This document shows, piece after piece, positions 13,159 to 20,965 of a DNA stretch of 64,000 bases. This DNA comes from a virus, in IMG/VR virus record IMGVR_UViG_3300048580_000163, positions 1-64,000 of that record; one strand, written 5' to 3'. The notes beneath the pieces are model-generated. The model did no database searches, was not told the origin of the DNA, and was given only the letters and a program-made list of their open reading frames with translations. Position 1 is the first letter of the stretch. Every line of letters starts with the position of its first letter. The translations under genes and the position numbers were made by a program.

Positions 13159-13803
13159 ATGTCTATAGATACAAATACAAGATTCTTAGGTGTAGATTCC
13201 TCTAAGGTTGATTTAAGCGAGAAGAAGGATAGGGTTAATAACGCTAAAACAGAATATTACTCACTACAAGATATTTATGGTTATATAAATCCATTAGTAG
13301 GTTTATTCTCTCAAACAACAAGTAGCACTCCAATAGCAAATACAGCTACAGAGGGTAGTTTAATTGGTAGTGGTGTTGGATCATTATCTGTTCCTGCAAA
13401 TGCATTTAAGGTTGGTGATTCATATCACGCAAAGTTAATTGGTCATATATCTTGTAATTCAGCTGCTACATTAAAATTAAATATTAAGGCAGGCTCTGTA
13501 ATACTTGCTGATACAGGTATAATAGATTTAGATACCATAAGTAATAGGCATTGGGAAATCAATGTTTACTTTACAATTAGGGCGATTGGTAGTGCAGGTA
13601 CAGCATCTATTGCTTCTGGTGGTATTTTCTCATACACAAAGAACTCTGGATTAAATTTTGAAGGAACTAACTTTAGTATTGTTAATGATGACACATTTGA
13701 TACAACAGTTAGTAATGCATTGAATGTAACTGCTCAATGGGGTTCAGCAAATGCGGCAGACTCAATTTATTCAGAGATATTTACATTAAGTAAAACATTT
13801 TAA
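13159..13803 (+). CDS. virion fibre/decoration protein with FLGVD anchor, 214 aa
   Basis: The N-terminal block, about residues 8-40 (RFLGVDSS..VDLSEKKD..NNAKTEYYSLQD), is shared with the next two genes and probably attaches all three to the same site of the particle. The remaining residues are Gly/Ser/Thr/Ala-rich beta structure ending in AADSIYSEIFTLSKTF, like a jelly-roll head domain. Likely a surface fibre or decoration protein. Confidence 0.75.
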   Translation: MSIDTNTRFLGVDSSKVDLSEKKDRVNNAKTEYYSLQDIYGYINPLVGLFSQTTSSTPIANTATEGSLIGSGVGSLSVPANAFKVGDSYHAKLIGHISCNSAATLKLNIKAGSVILADTGIIDLDTISNRHWEINVYFTIRAIGSAGTASIASGGIFSYTKNSGLNFEGTNFSIVNDDTFDTTVSNALNVTAQWGSANAADSIYSEIFTLSKTF

Positions 13804-13817
13804 AAAAAATATAACAA

Positions 13818-14792
13818 ATGGCAACAATTCCAAGTGGAACAAAATTTTTAGGTGTAGACCCTACGTTTACAGACCTAACAGAAAAGAAAGGAAGTAAGGT
13901 AGATAGAAAATCAGAATACTTTACATTAGAGGATATTACAGATGCAGTTGGTACAGGTTCTCAAGGACCAGAAGGACCAGAAGGACCAGCAGGACCTCCA
14001 GGACCAGTAGGACCAGCAGGATTAGAATGGAGAGGAGCTTGGAATACAAATACATCATACGCAGTAGACGATGCAGTTGGTTTTAATGGATCTTCTTGGT
14101 TCTGTATTTCGGCAGTTACAGGTACAGGAAACTCTAACCCAGAAATAGCTACAACAAAATGGGCTTTATTAGCTTCTCAAGGAGCGCAAGGTATTCAAGG
14201 TATTCAAGGACCAATTGGACCTCAAGGAGCTTCTGGTTCAATCGTTAGTACCATAGGTGCAGTAGGAACTAGTTCTTCAACTCCTTACAATGTTTTAGAA
14301 TATGATATAAATACAGTTTCTGGAAGTCCTGGAGGATATGTTAGATTACCTTCAAACCCAGTAATTGGAAAGATTATAACTGTTACTTCAAATGGATTAA
14401 GTCCTTTAAACATTAAAGCTTATGACAATGGAACTACTATAAGTTTTAATCAGTCAAATAGCTATCAATCTACATATCAACTAGATTCATACGATACTGT
14501 TAAGTTTATATACAGGGGTTCTGATTATTGGATGGCAGAAATTATTTCAGGAACAAATATTACTTACAATGGTAAAAAGGTAGGAGCTGGTTTTGGATAT
14601 ACAATTACAGATTCTATTTCTAATCCGACACTTGTAGCTTTAAGCGCTAGTGATTTGAATACAACGTACCCTAACTCTCAATATCCAGTAGGTACAAAAA
14701 TAATGTGCTTTAATATATCTGGAGGTGGTATAATGTACATAAAGAGAGCAACAACAGCTTGGATATCAATGCCAATAACCACAGTTTCGTAA
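13818..14792 (+). CDS. collagen-like fibre protein with FLGVD anchor, 324 aa
   Basis: Domain order: FLGVD anchor (residues 1-45); first Gly-X-Y run (SQGPEGPEGPAGPPGPVGPA); a carbohydrate-binding-like segment around LEWRGAWNTNTSYAVDDAV with a later Trp, similar to chitin-binding type 3 domains; second Gly-X-Y run (QGAQGIQGIQGPIGPQGA); a beta-rich middle; and a C-terminal domain (DLNTTY...PVGTKIMCFNISGGG) shared with the next gene. It is probably trimeric and exposed on the virion, binding host surface glycans. Confidence 0.85.
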   Translation: MATIPSGTKFLGVDPTFTDLTEKKGSKVDRKSEYFTLEDITDAVGTGSQGPEGPEGPAGPPGPVGPAGLEWRGAWNTNTSYAVDDAVGFNGSSWFCISAVTGTGNSNPEIATTKWALLASQGAQGIQGIQGPIGPQGASGSIVSTIGAVGTSSSTPYNVLEYDINTVSGSPGGYVRLPSNPVIGKIITVTSNGLSPLNIKAYDNGTTISFNQSNSYQSTYQLDSYDTVKFIYRGSDYWMAEIISGTNITYNGKKVGAGFGYTITDSISNPTLVALSASDLNTTYPNSQYPVGTKIMCFNISGGGIMYIKRATTAWISMPITTVS

Positions 14793-14814
14793 TAATTAAT
14801 AAATAAGATAAAAA

Positions 14815-15105
14815 ATGTCAAGCACAATTAAATTTTTAGGTGTAGATTCAACATTAGTTGATCTTACAGAAAGAAAAGATTCAGTTAACAATAGTAAGAC
14901 TGAATATTATTCTTTAAATGATTTACAAGCATTAGTAGTTAACACAACTACATCTGCATTATCATTAGCAACATTAAACTCAACTTACGCAACAAATCCT
15001 ATTGGAACAAGAGTTGTATGTAGAAGTATTTCTGCTGGCGGTTTAGTTTACACAAAAACAGCAGCTACTGCTTGGGTAAGTCAAAGCGTTACTGCGGTAT
15101 CTTAG
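14815..15105 (+). CDS. short fibre protein: anchor plus C-terminal domain, 96 aa
   Basis: Consists of only the FLGVD anchor (KFLGVDSTLVDLTERKDSV) and the same C-terminal domain as the collagen-like protein (LNSTYATNPIGTRVVCRSIS, ending AWVSQSVTAVS). It reads as that protein with its centre deleted, evidence of modular duplication. It may be a chaperone or minor fibre occupying the same sites. Confidence 0.75.
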   Translation: MSSTIKFLGVDSTLVDLTERKDSVNNSKTEYYSLNDLQALVVNTTTSALSLATLNSTYATNPIGTRVVCRSISAGGLVYTKTAATAWVSQSVTAVS

Positions 15106-15132
15106 GTTAAATTACTTAATCAGATTACAATT

Positions 15133-15164
15133 AAAAGACCATTCATTTTGTTTGGTCTTTTTTT
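15133..15164 (+). terminator. intrinsic terminator after fibre genes
   Basis: AAAAGACCA pairs with TGGTCTTTT around an 11-nt loop and is followed by more T residues. It ends the 13021-15105 unit just before the next -7 element. Confidence 0.8.
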
Positions 15165-15166
15165 AT

Positions 15167-15174
15167 TACTTTTG
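15167..15174 (+). promoter_or_regulatory. rightward -7 element TACTTTTG
   Basis: TAnnTTTG directly after the terminator, 17 nt before the ATG at 15191. Confidence 0.45.
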
Positions 15175-15190
15175 TGAAAAGATTTAACTT

Positions 15191-15517
15191 ATGATTGAAA
15201 GATTTATAGAGGATTTTAACTCACAGATAAAGAGACCAAATGTATTTTTATTCTCATTACTATTAGCAAATAAATTCAAGGGAGAAATATTGGTTAATTT
15301 TCAATCTGATGATTCTATGCCTGACGTAGTGGTCTTGATAGGAACAGATTTCTACGATATGTTTGGCAAAATAGACGATAACATAATTAATGTTGATGAT
15401 TATACAATTTTAGATAGACTTAATCTATTATATAATGCGAGATTTTATAATTATGCAAAATGGTCGTTTGTGTACGAAGAGAATGACGATGAAATGTACT
15501 TTAATGATGTAAATTAG
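15191..15517 (+). CDS. unknown protein, 108 aa
   Basis: Acidic alpha/beta protein with FLFSLLLANKFKGEILVNFQ and SMPDVVVLIGTDFYDMFG. A helix-strand-strand pattern, no catalytic motif seen. First gene after the terminator/promoter pair; its stop is two bases from the next ATG (TAGATATG). Confidence 0.65.
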   Translation: MIERFIEDFNSQIKRPNVFLFSLLLANKFKGEILVNFQSDDSMPDVVVLIGTDFYDMFGKIDDNIINVDDYTILDRLNLLYNARFYNYAKWSFVYEENDDEMYFNDVN

Positions 15518-15519
15518 AT

Positions 15520-15873
15520 ATGGTAGATAATAACAACATAACAGTAAGTTTTGATTTTGACGCAACATTGTCATTACCGTCAGTACAAGAATACGCTAAG
15601 GAGTTAATTGAAGTCGGATATAATATAATTGTAACCACAACAAGACATAGCAAATATCTTAATCAAGACTTAATAAAGGTAACTGATAAACTTGGTATAA
15701 ACAAAATTGTTTACACTGATGGAGACAAGAAACAGCATTATATGGAAGGTGTAGATATACACTTTGATAATGATGAAACAGAGCTAAGAGAAATAAGTAG
15801 AAGTACATACACAGAAGTAATTAACGTAACAGACAATCAATGGAAAGCAACAGCCCAGAATTTACTGCAATAA
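15520..15873 (+). CDS. HAD-superfamily phosphatase-like protein, 117 aa
   Basis: Motif I is VSFDFDATLS (DxDxT) near residue 12. NIIVTTTRHS holds the motif II Thr, and VDIHFDNDETELR near residue 86 supplies the motif IV acidic pair. This is the core of a small capless HAD enzyme. Substrate unknown; a nucleotide or polynucleotide phosphate is possible in a phage. Confidence 0.8.
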   Translation: MVDNNNITVSFDFDATLSLPSVQEYAKELIEVGYNIIVTTTRHSKYLNQDLIKVTDKLGINKIVYTDGDKKQHYMEGVDIHFDNDETELREISRSTYTEVINVTDNQWKATAQNLLQ

Positions 15874-16235
15874 ATGTAGAATTATTTAATCGAGTAGATA
15901 ACTTTATAGATGAAGACAATAACTTCGAATTAGCAAGAATGATTTATGATTCAATAGACCAACTACACAACACAAACAAAGATGATTATATGTCAACTTC
16001 AATACCAATATCAATTATAGCCTCTATTGTGTGTAATCAAGAAGAGGATATTATATACGACAGGAGAGGTGATGTATTGTTAGAATCAAACTCAATTGTA
16101 TTCTCTGATGAGTTAGATGACTTGGTGTATGAAGGAAGACTTGATGAGGCAGAACAACTAATTGAAGATGAATTAATTACAAGAGAAAGATACGAATTAT
16201 TAAACGAAATGAAGAAATATGAAAGAAACTGCTAA
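15840..16235 (+). CDS. acidic helical protein, 131 aa
   Basis: MESNSPEFTAINVELFNRVD..., rich in Asp and Glu, with ELDDLVYEGRLDEAEQLIED suggesting repeated helices. It overlaps the end of the HAD gene by 34 nt, so translation is probably coupled. Function unknown. Confidence 0.65.
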   Translation: MESNSPEFTAINVELFNRVDNFIDEDNNFELARMIYDSIDQLHNTNKDDYMSTSIPISIIASIVCNQEEDIIYDRRGDVLLESNSIVFSDELDDLVYEGRLDEAEQLIEDELITRERYELLNEMKKYERNC

Positions 16236-16488
16236 GTACTATAAAGACAATCCGAAGGCTAAAGCAAAGAAAGATGCGTACCAAAAGGAGTACAACAAAA
16301 AACCTGAACAAGTTAAGAAGAGGGTTGAATTGAATAAGGTTAATCGAGATAGAGGAACTTATGGAAATGGAGATGGTCTTGATATGGCACACACTAAGAA
16401 TGGTATTGTAAAGAAGAATGCTTCTGTTAATCGGGGAAGTAAAAAAGATGCACCAGGCGATGTCAGAGCAAGAGGTAAAAAGAAATAG
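16219..16488 (+). CDS. basic phage protein, 89 aa
   Basis: Lys-rich, starting MKETAKYYKDNPKAKAKKDA, with ELNKVNRDRGTYGNGDGLDM then AHTKNGIVKKNASVNRGSKK. The NR..GTYGNGDG..M.HTKNG block is one I recall from small late proteins of aquatic podoviruses, so it is probably a conserved particle-associated protein. Role unknown. Confidence 0.7.
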   Translation: MKETAKYYKDNPKAKAKKDAYQKEYNKKPEQVKKRVELNKVNRDRGTYGNGDGLDMAHTKNGIVKKNASVNRGSKKDAPGDVRARGKKK

Positions 16489-16491
16489 TTT

Positions 16492-17184
16492 ATGAGCGAT
16501 TTTAAGGACTTTTTAGAGCAGAATGAAAAAACACTCAAGGAAGAGAAAGTCTTGTCTGAAATCAATAGTTTCTTAATAAAACCAATTGCGGATAGTACTA
16601 TACATAAAGCAAAGAAGTATAGACCAATGAAGCGGAAGTATGAGAGGTCAAAAAAAAGACCACTCAAGAAGAAGGTTGTAAAGGTTATATCTTGCAATAG
16701 AGAGTTTGACTTTATGAAGTTTTATGGTATCGTAAAGAGATGGGCTTCCGTAATGTATGATCTAACTATTGATGAAATAGAGATGCTTATGTACTTTTAT
16801 TCAGAACCACTATTCTCAAAGAAGGAGTTTGATGTATACAACTCTGCAATGCTTCAAAAGAATAAGAGTATAAAGAGGTTTATTGATTTAGGATTGATAG
16901 AGGCTCTTCCTGGTAATACAATGATTAAGGTTGCAGGAAATAGATTGTACAGATTAACCATAAAGGCAAATAGAAGGGTTTCTAGCATATACAAGAAACT
17001 AACTATGCAAGAAGAGCTTAGTGAATACTCATCAAGTAATAAATTCTTTAATAGCTACGAAACAAGTTACAAGGATAAGAGGATTGCAAAACTTATGGTT
17101 GAGTATAACAAGAAGAGGAATGAAATTTTAAATGGTGGTTTAGGAAATCACTTAGAGGATGAAATAATAAGAGAGGGCGATTAA
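16492..17184 (+). CDS. winged-HTH-like DNA-binding protein, 230 aa
   Basis: A basic, disordered N-terminus (KYRPMKRKYERSKKRPLKKK) precedes a region resembling a MarR-type winged helix: DLTIDEIEMLMYFYSEPLF, FSKKEFDVYN, then IKRFIDLGLIEAL and a wing-like YRLTIKANRR. It could control late genes or act as a small terminase-type DNA-recognition protein; neither is proven. Its stop codon lies inside the terminator stem. Confidence 0.6.
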   Translation: MSDFKDFLEQNEKTLKEEKVLSEINSFLIKPIADSTIHKAKKYRPMKRKYERSKKRPLKKKVVKVISCNREFDFMKFYGIVKRWASVMYDLTIDEIEMLMYFYSEPLFSKKEFDVYNSAMLQKNKSIKRFIDLGLIEALPGNTMIKVAGNRLYRLTIKANRRVSSIYKKLTMQEELSEYSSSNKFFNSYETSYKDKRIAKLMVEYNKKRNEILNGGLGNHLEDEIIREGD

Positions 17185-17200
17185 ACCCTCTCTTTCTTAT
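17171..17200. terminator. terminator at convergent ends
   Basis: GAGAGGG and CCCTCTC pair around CGATTAAA, with TTTCTTATT after it on the plus strand. It overlaps the stop of 16492-17184 and faces the end of the leftward chaperonin island. Confidence 0.75.
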
Positions 17201-17205
17201 TCGTT

Positions 17206-17448
17206 CTATTTAAAAGTTAGAGCCTTGACTACATTCATTTGAGCATTCAATATTTCACCTATTGCTTTATCTATTAATAGTTGTTTTAGAGATGCTTGAT
17301 GTTCGGGCTGTGTATTCTGAAATAATAAATCAGCTAGCTCAGCACAAAGCTCTTTTGCTTTTTGAACTCTTTCGTCTCCAGAAGAATTAAACGTCAATCC
17401 TACCAGCCTTTCTCCGAATGTCATTTCTCCTAAATCGGTATCCTGCAT
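17206..17448 (-). CDS. second Acb2-like protein, 80 aa
   Basis: Paralogue of 1300-1539 in length and ends: N-terminal TFGERLVGLTF and C-terminal AIGEILNAQMNVVKALTFK, against SLGEKRLRINF and TDIENASMWITKAFTHK. The middle (RVQKAKELCAELADLLF) is a helix as in Acb2/Tad1-hairpin proteins. It may bind a different cyclic nucleotide from its paralogue. It is the last gene of the GroEL-GroES island, 45 nt after GroES, with a leader nearly identical to that of 1300-1539. Confidence 0.65.
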   Translation of the reverse strand: MQDTDLGEMTFGERLVGLTFNSSGDERVQKAKELCAELADLLFQNTQPEHQASLKQLLIDKAIGEILNAQMNVVKALTFK

Positions 17449-17487
17449 TTTATTTTTAGCAATTATCCTTGCAATCGGGTTTTAATT
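17449..17487 (-). promoter_or_regulatory. 39-nt conserved leader shared by both Acb2-like genes (copy B)
   Basis: Ungapped match to 1540-1578 at 32 of 39 positions, including the 15-nt core. It fills the gap between the GroES stop and this gene's ATG almost exactly. Confidence 0.75.
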
Positions 17488-17492
17488 AAAAT

Positions 17493-17744
17493 TTACTCTA
17501 CAATCACTACATTCTCATACCCCATAACCAAGTACTCGATTCCTTGATAATTGATAGGGTATGTTCTGTGTCTATCAAACCAAATGGTCTCTCCAACATT
17601 AACCTTATCTACATTCTCTCCAATCTCAATTACCTCACCTCTGTGAAACTTAATGTCTTGACCATCTCCTAAATAAAGACCGCTACTTGTCTTCACGTCT
17701 TCCTTAATTTCCTTAACTAAAATGTTACTTAATACTACCTTCAT
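17493..17744 (-). CDS. groES: GroES-type co-chaperonin, 83 aa
   Basis: Lid protein that closes the GroEL chamber. It shows the Cpn10 pattern: an N-terminal strand (VLSNILVKEI), a mobile loop (about residues 16-30, SSGLYLGDGQD) whose LYL would be the GroEL-binding tripeptide, then FHRGEVIEIGENVDKVNVGE and the final YLVMGYENVVIVE. It is slightly shorter than the bacterial protein (about 95 aa). It follows groEL with the stop and start overlapping by one base (TAATG), the reverse of the usual groES-groEL order. Confidence 0.88.
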   Translation of the reverse strand: MKVVLSNILVKEIKEDVKTSSGLYLGDGQDIKFHRGEVIEIGENVDKVNVGETIWFDRHRTYPINYQGIEYLVMGYENVVIVE

Positions 17745-19306
17745 TAGTTACTTCTTTTATGTGTTATTGTGGTATTGGTTAATAAAACTGTTGTAGCTAC
17801 ACTTGCAGCATTCTCTAAGGCTAACCTAATAACCTTTGAAGGATCTATAATTCCTTTCTCAAACATATCTACAATTTCGTAATCCTTAACATCATATCCG
17901 TAGTTATCTTTTTGTGCTAATAAGTTTCCTTCAATCGAATCCAACTTAACCCCTGCATTACTTAAAATAGTGCGCATAGGAGCTTGAATTGACTCAAGTA
18001 GACACTTATATCCTTTTGATACAGGAACGAGCTTTAAAGAGGCGTTATATAGCGCTAAACCTCCTCCTACAACTACACCTTCAGATATCGCACTCTTAAC
18101 CGCATTGATTGCGTCATCTACTCTATCAATCTTCTCCTTAATTTCTACTTCAGTTGTTCCTCCGACTTTAATTACAGAAACACCACAAGCTAACTTTGAA
18201 ATACGGTCTCTTAAGTATTCCTTTTCTAAATTGTTGTTTGAGTTCTTGATTACTTTATTCAGCTCTTCAATCTTTGATTGAACCCTATCTGCATTAGGTT
18301 TCTCGTTAAAGAATAATACAGTGTCATCTTTAGTTACAGTCAATCTACTACATTTACCAAGCAATTCATTCATATCATACCCTTCAATGTTTGTAGAGGT
18401 ATCTAAATCAATAATTAAACCACCTGTAGCTAAAGAAATATCTGTCAAGTAATCTCTGCGCTTCTCACCTATACTTGGCGGTATAATTGTAGCCACTTTA
18501 AGACCGTTCTTTTTATTAGCATATAACACCTTCATAACCTCAAACTCCATTTCAGATATGATAAGTAGCTCTTTCTTTGCGTGGTGACAAAACTCTATAA
18601 CAGGTAGTAATTCTGTAATATTCTGAAACCTTCTGTTAGATAGTAAGATAAATGGGTTGTTATTAAACTCAATTGATCTATTCTCTGGTTTATTTACAAA
18701 CCCCTCAAATTCATATCCTCTTGCGATTGGCATACCGTCAATAAAGTCCAAATAGGTTTCTGAACTTTCTGATTGCTCGTAAGATACAACACCATTCTTT
18801 CCAGCAGATATAAAGGCTTTTGCAATTATTTCTCCTAATTCAGAATCATTATTTGCAGATATTCTTGCAACATCAAATAAATAAGAATCATCAACTTCTT
18901 TAGATGTACTCTTGATATAATCAACAACTTCTTTTACAGCAAAGTCAATACCATTCTTTAAATCGATTGCTGATTCACCTTTCTTTAAATACTTCTGGCT
19001 ATTGTCGATAATTGCCTTTGTAAGTACAGCTGTGCCAGTTGTACCGTCACCTGCTTCATTGACTGTTTTTCTACAAGCTTGCTTTACAAATTCACAGCCT
19101 AAACTTTCTGTTGCATCTTCAAGGAAAATACTTTCCGCTACTGATACACCATCCTTTGTTACGATTGGTAGTCCTCCTGGACTCTCAATTAATACTGTTC
19201 TACCTCTATATCCCATAGTTGTAGCAACCGCATCACAAACCGTTGAGATACCTTTAATTAAAGGCTCTTTTGCTTCTTGATTAAATTTAACTTCTTTTAT
19301 AACCAT
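17744..19306 (-). CDS. groEL: GroEL-type chaperonin, 520 aa
   Basis: Phage-encoded chaperonin. It keeps the ATPase residues: TKDGVSVAES with Asp52, NEAGDGTTGTAVLTKAI with Asp87, and RVDDAINAVKSAISEGVVVG for the later Asp and GGG loop. The apical domain (about 180-370) is divergent. The C-terminus ends ITHKRSN, without the Gly-Gly-Met tail. Substrates are probably phage capsid or tail proteins. It is transcribed against the late genes from a TATATTTG element 24 nt before the start. Confidence 0.95.
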   Translation of the reverse strand: MVIKEVKFNQEAKEPLIKGISTVCDAVATTMGYRGRTVLIESPGGLPIVTKDGVSVAESIFLEDATESLGCEFVKQACRKTVNEAGDGTTGTAVLTKAIIDNSQKYLKKGESAIDLKNGIDFAVKEVVDYIKSTSKEVDDSYLFDVARISANNDSELGEIIAKAFISAGKNGVVSYEQSESSETYLDFIDGMPIARGYEFEGFVNKPENRSIEFNNNPFILLSNRRFQNITELLPVIEFCHHAKKELLIISEMEFEVMKVLYANKKNGLKVATIIPPSIGEKRRDYLTDISLATGGLIIDLDTSTNIEGYDMNELLGKCSRLTVTKDDTVLFFNEKPNADRVQSKIEELNKVIKNSNNNLEKEYLRDRISKLACGVSVIKVGGTTEVEIKEKIDRVDDAINAVKSAISEGVVVGGGLALYNASLKLVPVSKGYKCLLESIQAPMRTILSNAGVKLDSIEGNLLAQKDNYGYDVKDYEIVDMFEKGIIDPSKVIRLALENAASVATTVLLTNTTITHKRSN

Positions 19307-19329
19307 AATAAATTTGATTTTTTATATTG

Positions 19330-19337
19330 CAAATATA
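19330..19337 (-). promoter_or_regulatory. leftward -7 element TATATTTG for groEL
   Basis: Exact TAnnTTTG followed by GCA-type sequence, 24 nt before groEL. Back to back with the rightward element at 19354-19361. Confidence 0.65.
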
Positions 19338-19353
19338 CACTTTTTTTATTTCG

Positions 19354-19361
19354 TATCTTTG
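19354..19361 (+). promoter_or_regulatory. rightward -7 element TATCTTTG
   Basis: Within ATTTCGTATCTTTGCAGA, a string repeated exactly upstream of the gene at 33699. Located 32 nt before the ATG at 19393. Confidence 0.7.
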
Positions 19362-19392
19362 CAGAGATTTATTAAAAATATTATAATTAACT

Positions 19393-19665
19393 ATGCTAAA
19401 GGTAAATAAGTCTGAGATGAAATGTAATGTTGCAAAACGTACACCATCTCACCCTAAGAAAAGTCATATAGTAAAGGCTTGCGAAGGAGGGAAAGAGAAG
19501 ATAATTAGATTTGGAGAGCAAGGAGCTAAGACAGCAGGAAAACCTAAAGCAGGAGAAAGCGATAAGATGAAGAAGAAAAGAGCTTCATTTAAAGCAAGAC
19601 ACGGAAAGAATATAGCGAAAGGAAAAATGTCTGCTGCATATTGGGCTGACAAAGAAAAATGGTAA
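19393..19665 (+). CDS. conserved basic late phage protein, 90 aa
   Basis: Lys-rich with RTPSHPKKSHIVKACEGGKE, IIRFGEQGAKTAGKPKAGES and KARHGKNIAKGKMSAAYWAD. This compact arrangement is one I recall from small late proteins of aquatic podoviruses. It is probably virion-associated and DNA- or RNA-contacting by charge; the role is unknown. Confidence 0.75.
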   Translation: MLKVNKSEMKCNVAKRTPSHPKKSHIVKACEGGKEKIIRFGEQGAKTAGKPKAGESDKMKKKRASFKARHGKNIAKGKMSAAYWADKEKW

Positions 19666-19691
19666 ATAATAACTTAAAAATATAAAATAAA

Positions 19692-19958
19692 ATGTCATAT
19701 CAAAAATTACAAGCAAATAGAGCTGCTGCTGTAACACCAAGTAATACAGCTAATATTCCATCATTATCTTCAGAAGCAGGAACACCGAATAGAGGCTGTG
19801 TGCTTTACGTTGGTACGAAAGGTAATTTAAAAGTATTGACTGTCGGAGGAGATGAAGTAACTTTTACAAACTTCCAAGATGGTAGTTTCTTACCAGTGCA
19901 GGTAGTTAGGGTTTATTCAACAGGAACAACAGCATCTAACATCATAGCTCTTTGGTAA
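19692..19958 (+). CDS. small virion protein, 88 aa
   Basis: Beta-rich and Gly/Thr-rich: RGCVLYVGTKGNLKVLTVGG then VTFTNFQDGSFLPVQVVRVY and a final ASNIIALW. The pattern matches small structural (decoration- or spike-type) proteins of podoviruses. It sits two bases before the next structural gene. Confidence 0.7.
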   Translation: MSYQKLQANRAAAVTPSNTANIPSLSSEAGTPNRGCVLYVGTKGNLKVLTVGGDEVTFTNFQDGSFLPVQVVRVYSTGTTASNIIALW

Positions 19959-19959
19959 T

Positions 19960-20760
19960 ATGTTTATAGCAATAGCAAATGCAATAGGAGCTAATAGGTC
20001 TTCTGGTATTAAATACGACACATCTTACAAAGCTGTATTAGATAGAGCTACTAGTCTTGGATATCCAATACCTTCATCTGCACAACAAATTGTACAAAAT
20101 CAGTTAGTTTTAGATTTAAAAGCAGGAGGCATTTGGGATAAACTTGATGTGTTTTATGTTTTTGCGACTGGGACGGGTGCTACAAATGCGTTTGCTTCAT
20201 TGAATTGGAAAACTCCCACATTATATCAATCTACATTAAACAATCCATTAACTTTTGCTACAAATAATGGATTTACTAATACTAGCACTGGTTCTATTTC
20301 AACAAACTTTATTCCTTCAACTAATGGGGTAGAATATAAACTAAGTGATGCGAGTAGATTTGCTTGGGTACACACTGCTGGTACAGGAACTATCGATGGT
20401 GTGAGCGGTAGTTTATCGAATAGATTTACTTTTGATGCAGTTTTACCTCAAAACATCAACAATGGAACAACAAGTAATGCTATTGGTGCTTTATCAGGAA
20501 CGGGTTTGAAATCAATTAACAGACCTGCAAGTAATCAAATAAGAGTCTTTCAAAATACAAATTTAAGTGTAAGTGGAACTAGTAATAGTTCAGCATTAAC
20601 TACAACACCTCAATTAGTTTTTAGGTCATTAACAACTTACGGAACTCACACAATTTCCGTTTATGGAATGGGAGCTTCTTTAGTCACTTCTGGAGGTGAT
20701 GCAACTTTGAACACAAATTTATACAATGCAATTAATACTTATATGACAAATTTAGTTTAA
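19960..20760 (+). CDS. putative virion surface protein, 266 aa
   Basis: Short helical N-terminus (YKAVLDRATSLGYPIPSSAQ) followed by a long Asn/Thr/Ser/Gly-rich beta region resembling a lectin-like jelly roll, common in fibre and decoration proteins of Bacteroidota phages. No catalytic residues identified. Follows the small virion protein, so particle function is inferred from context and composition. Confidence 0.65.
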   Translation: MFIAIANAIGANRSSGIKYDTSYKAVLDRATSLGYPIPSSAQQIVQNQLVLDLKAGGIWDKLDVFYVFATGTGATNAFASLNWKTPTLYQSTLNNPLTFATNNGFTNTSTGSISTNFIPSTNGVEYKLSDASRFAWVHTAGTGTIDGVSGSLSNRFTFDAVLPQNINNGTTSNAIGALSGTGLKSINRPASNQIRVFQNTNLSVSGTSNSSALTTTPQLVFRSLTTYGTHTISVYGMGASLVTSGGDATLNTNLYNAINTYMTNLV

Positions 20761-20761
20761 T

Positions 20762-20965
20762 ATGATAGTTTTACATCCAAATACAGAACAATACAATGCT
20801 TTAAATGGTTACACAAATGGTGTTTGCAGGTTAGAGTTTATAAAAGATGGGGCAGATAAATGGTTTATAGGTCTTGACGCACTTACATACGAACCATTTC
20901 AGCCAATTCACGACCAATTAAATGAGTTAGAAAGGATTGAATATACGCCTTGTATAGATGAGTAG
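20762..20965 (+). CDS. small protein, 67 aa
   Basis: MIVLHPNTEQYNALNGYTNG... followed by LEFIKDGADKWFIGLDALTY. It starts two bases after the surface protein's stop and overlaps the next gene by 8 nt. Possibly an accessory or chaperone of the surface protein. Unknown. Confidence 0.65.
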   Translation: MIVLHPNTEQYNALNGYTNGVCRLEFIKDGADKWFIGLDALTYEPFQPIHDQLNELERIEYTPCIDE

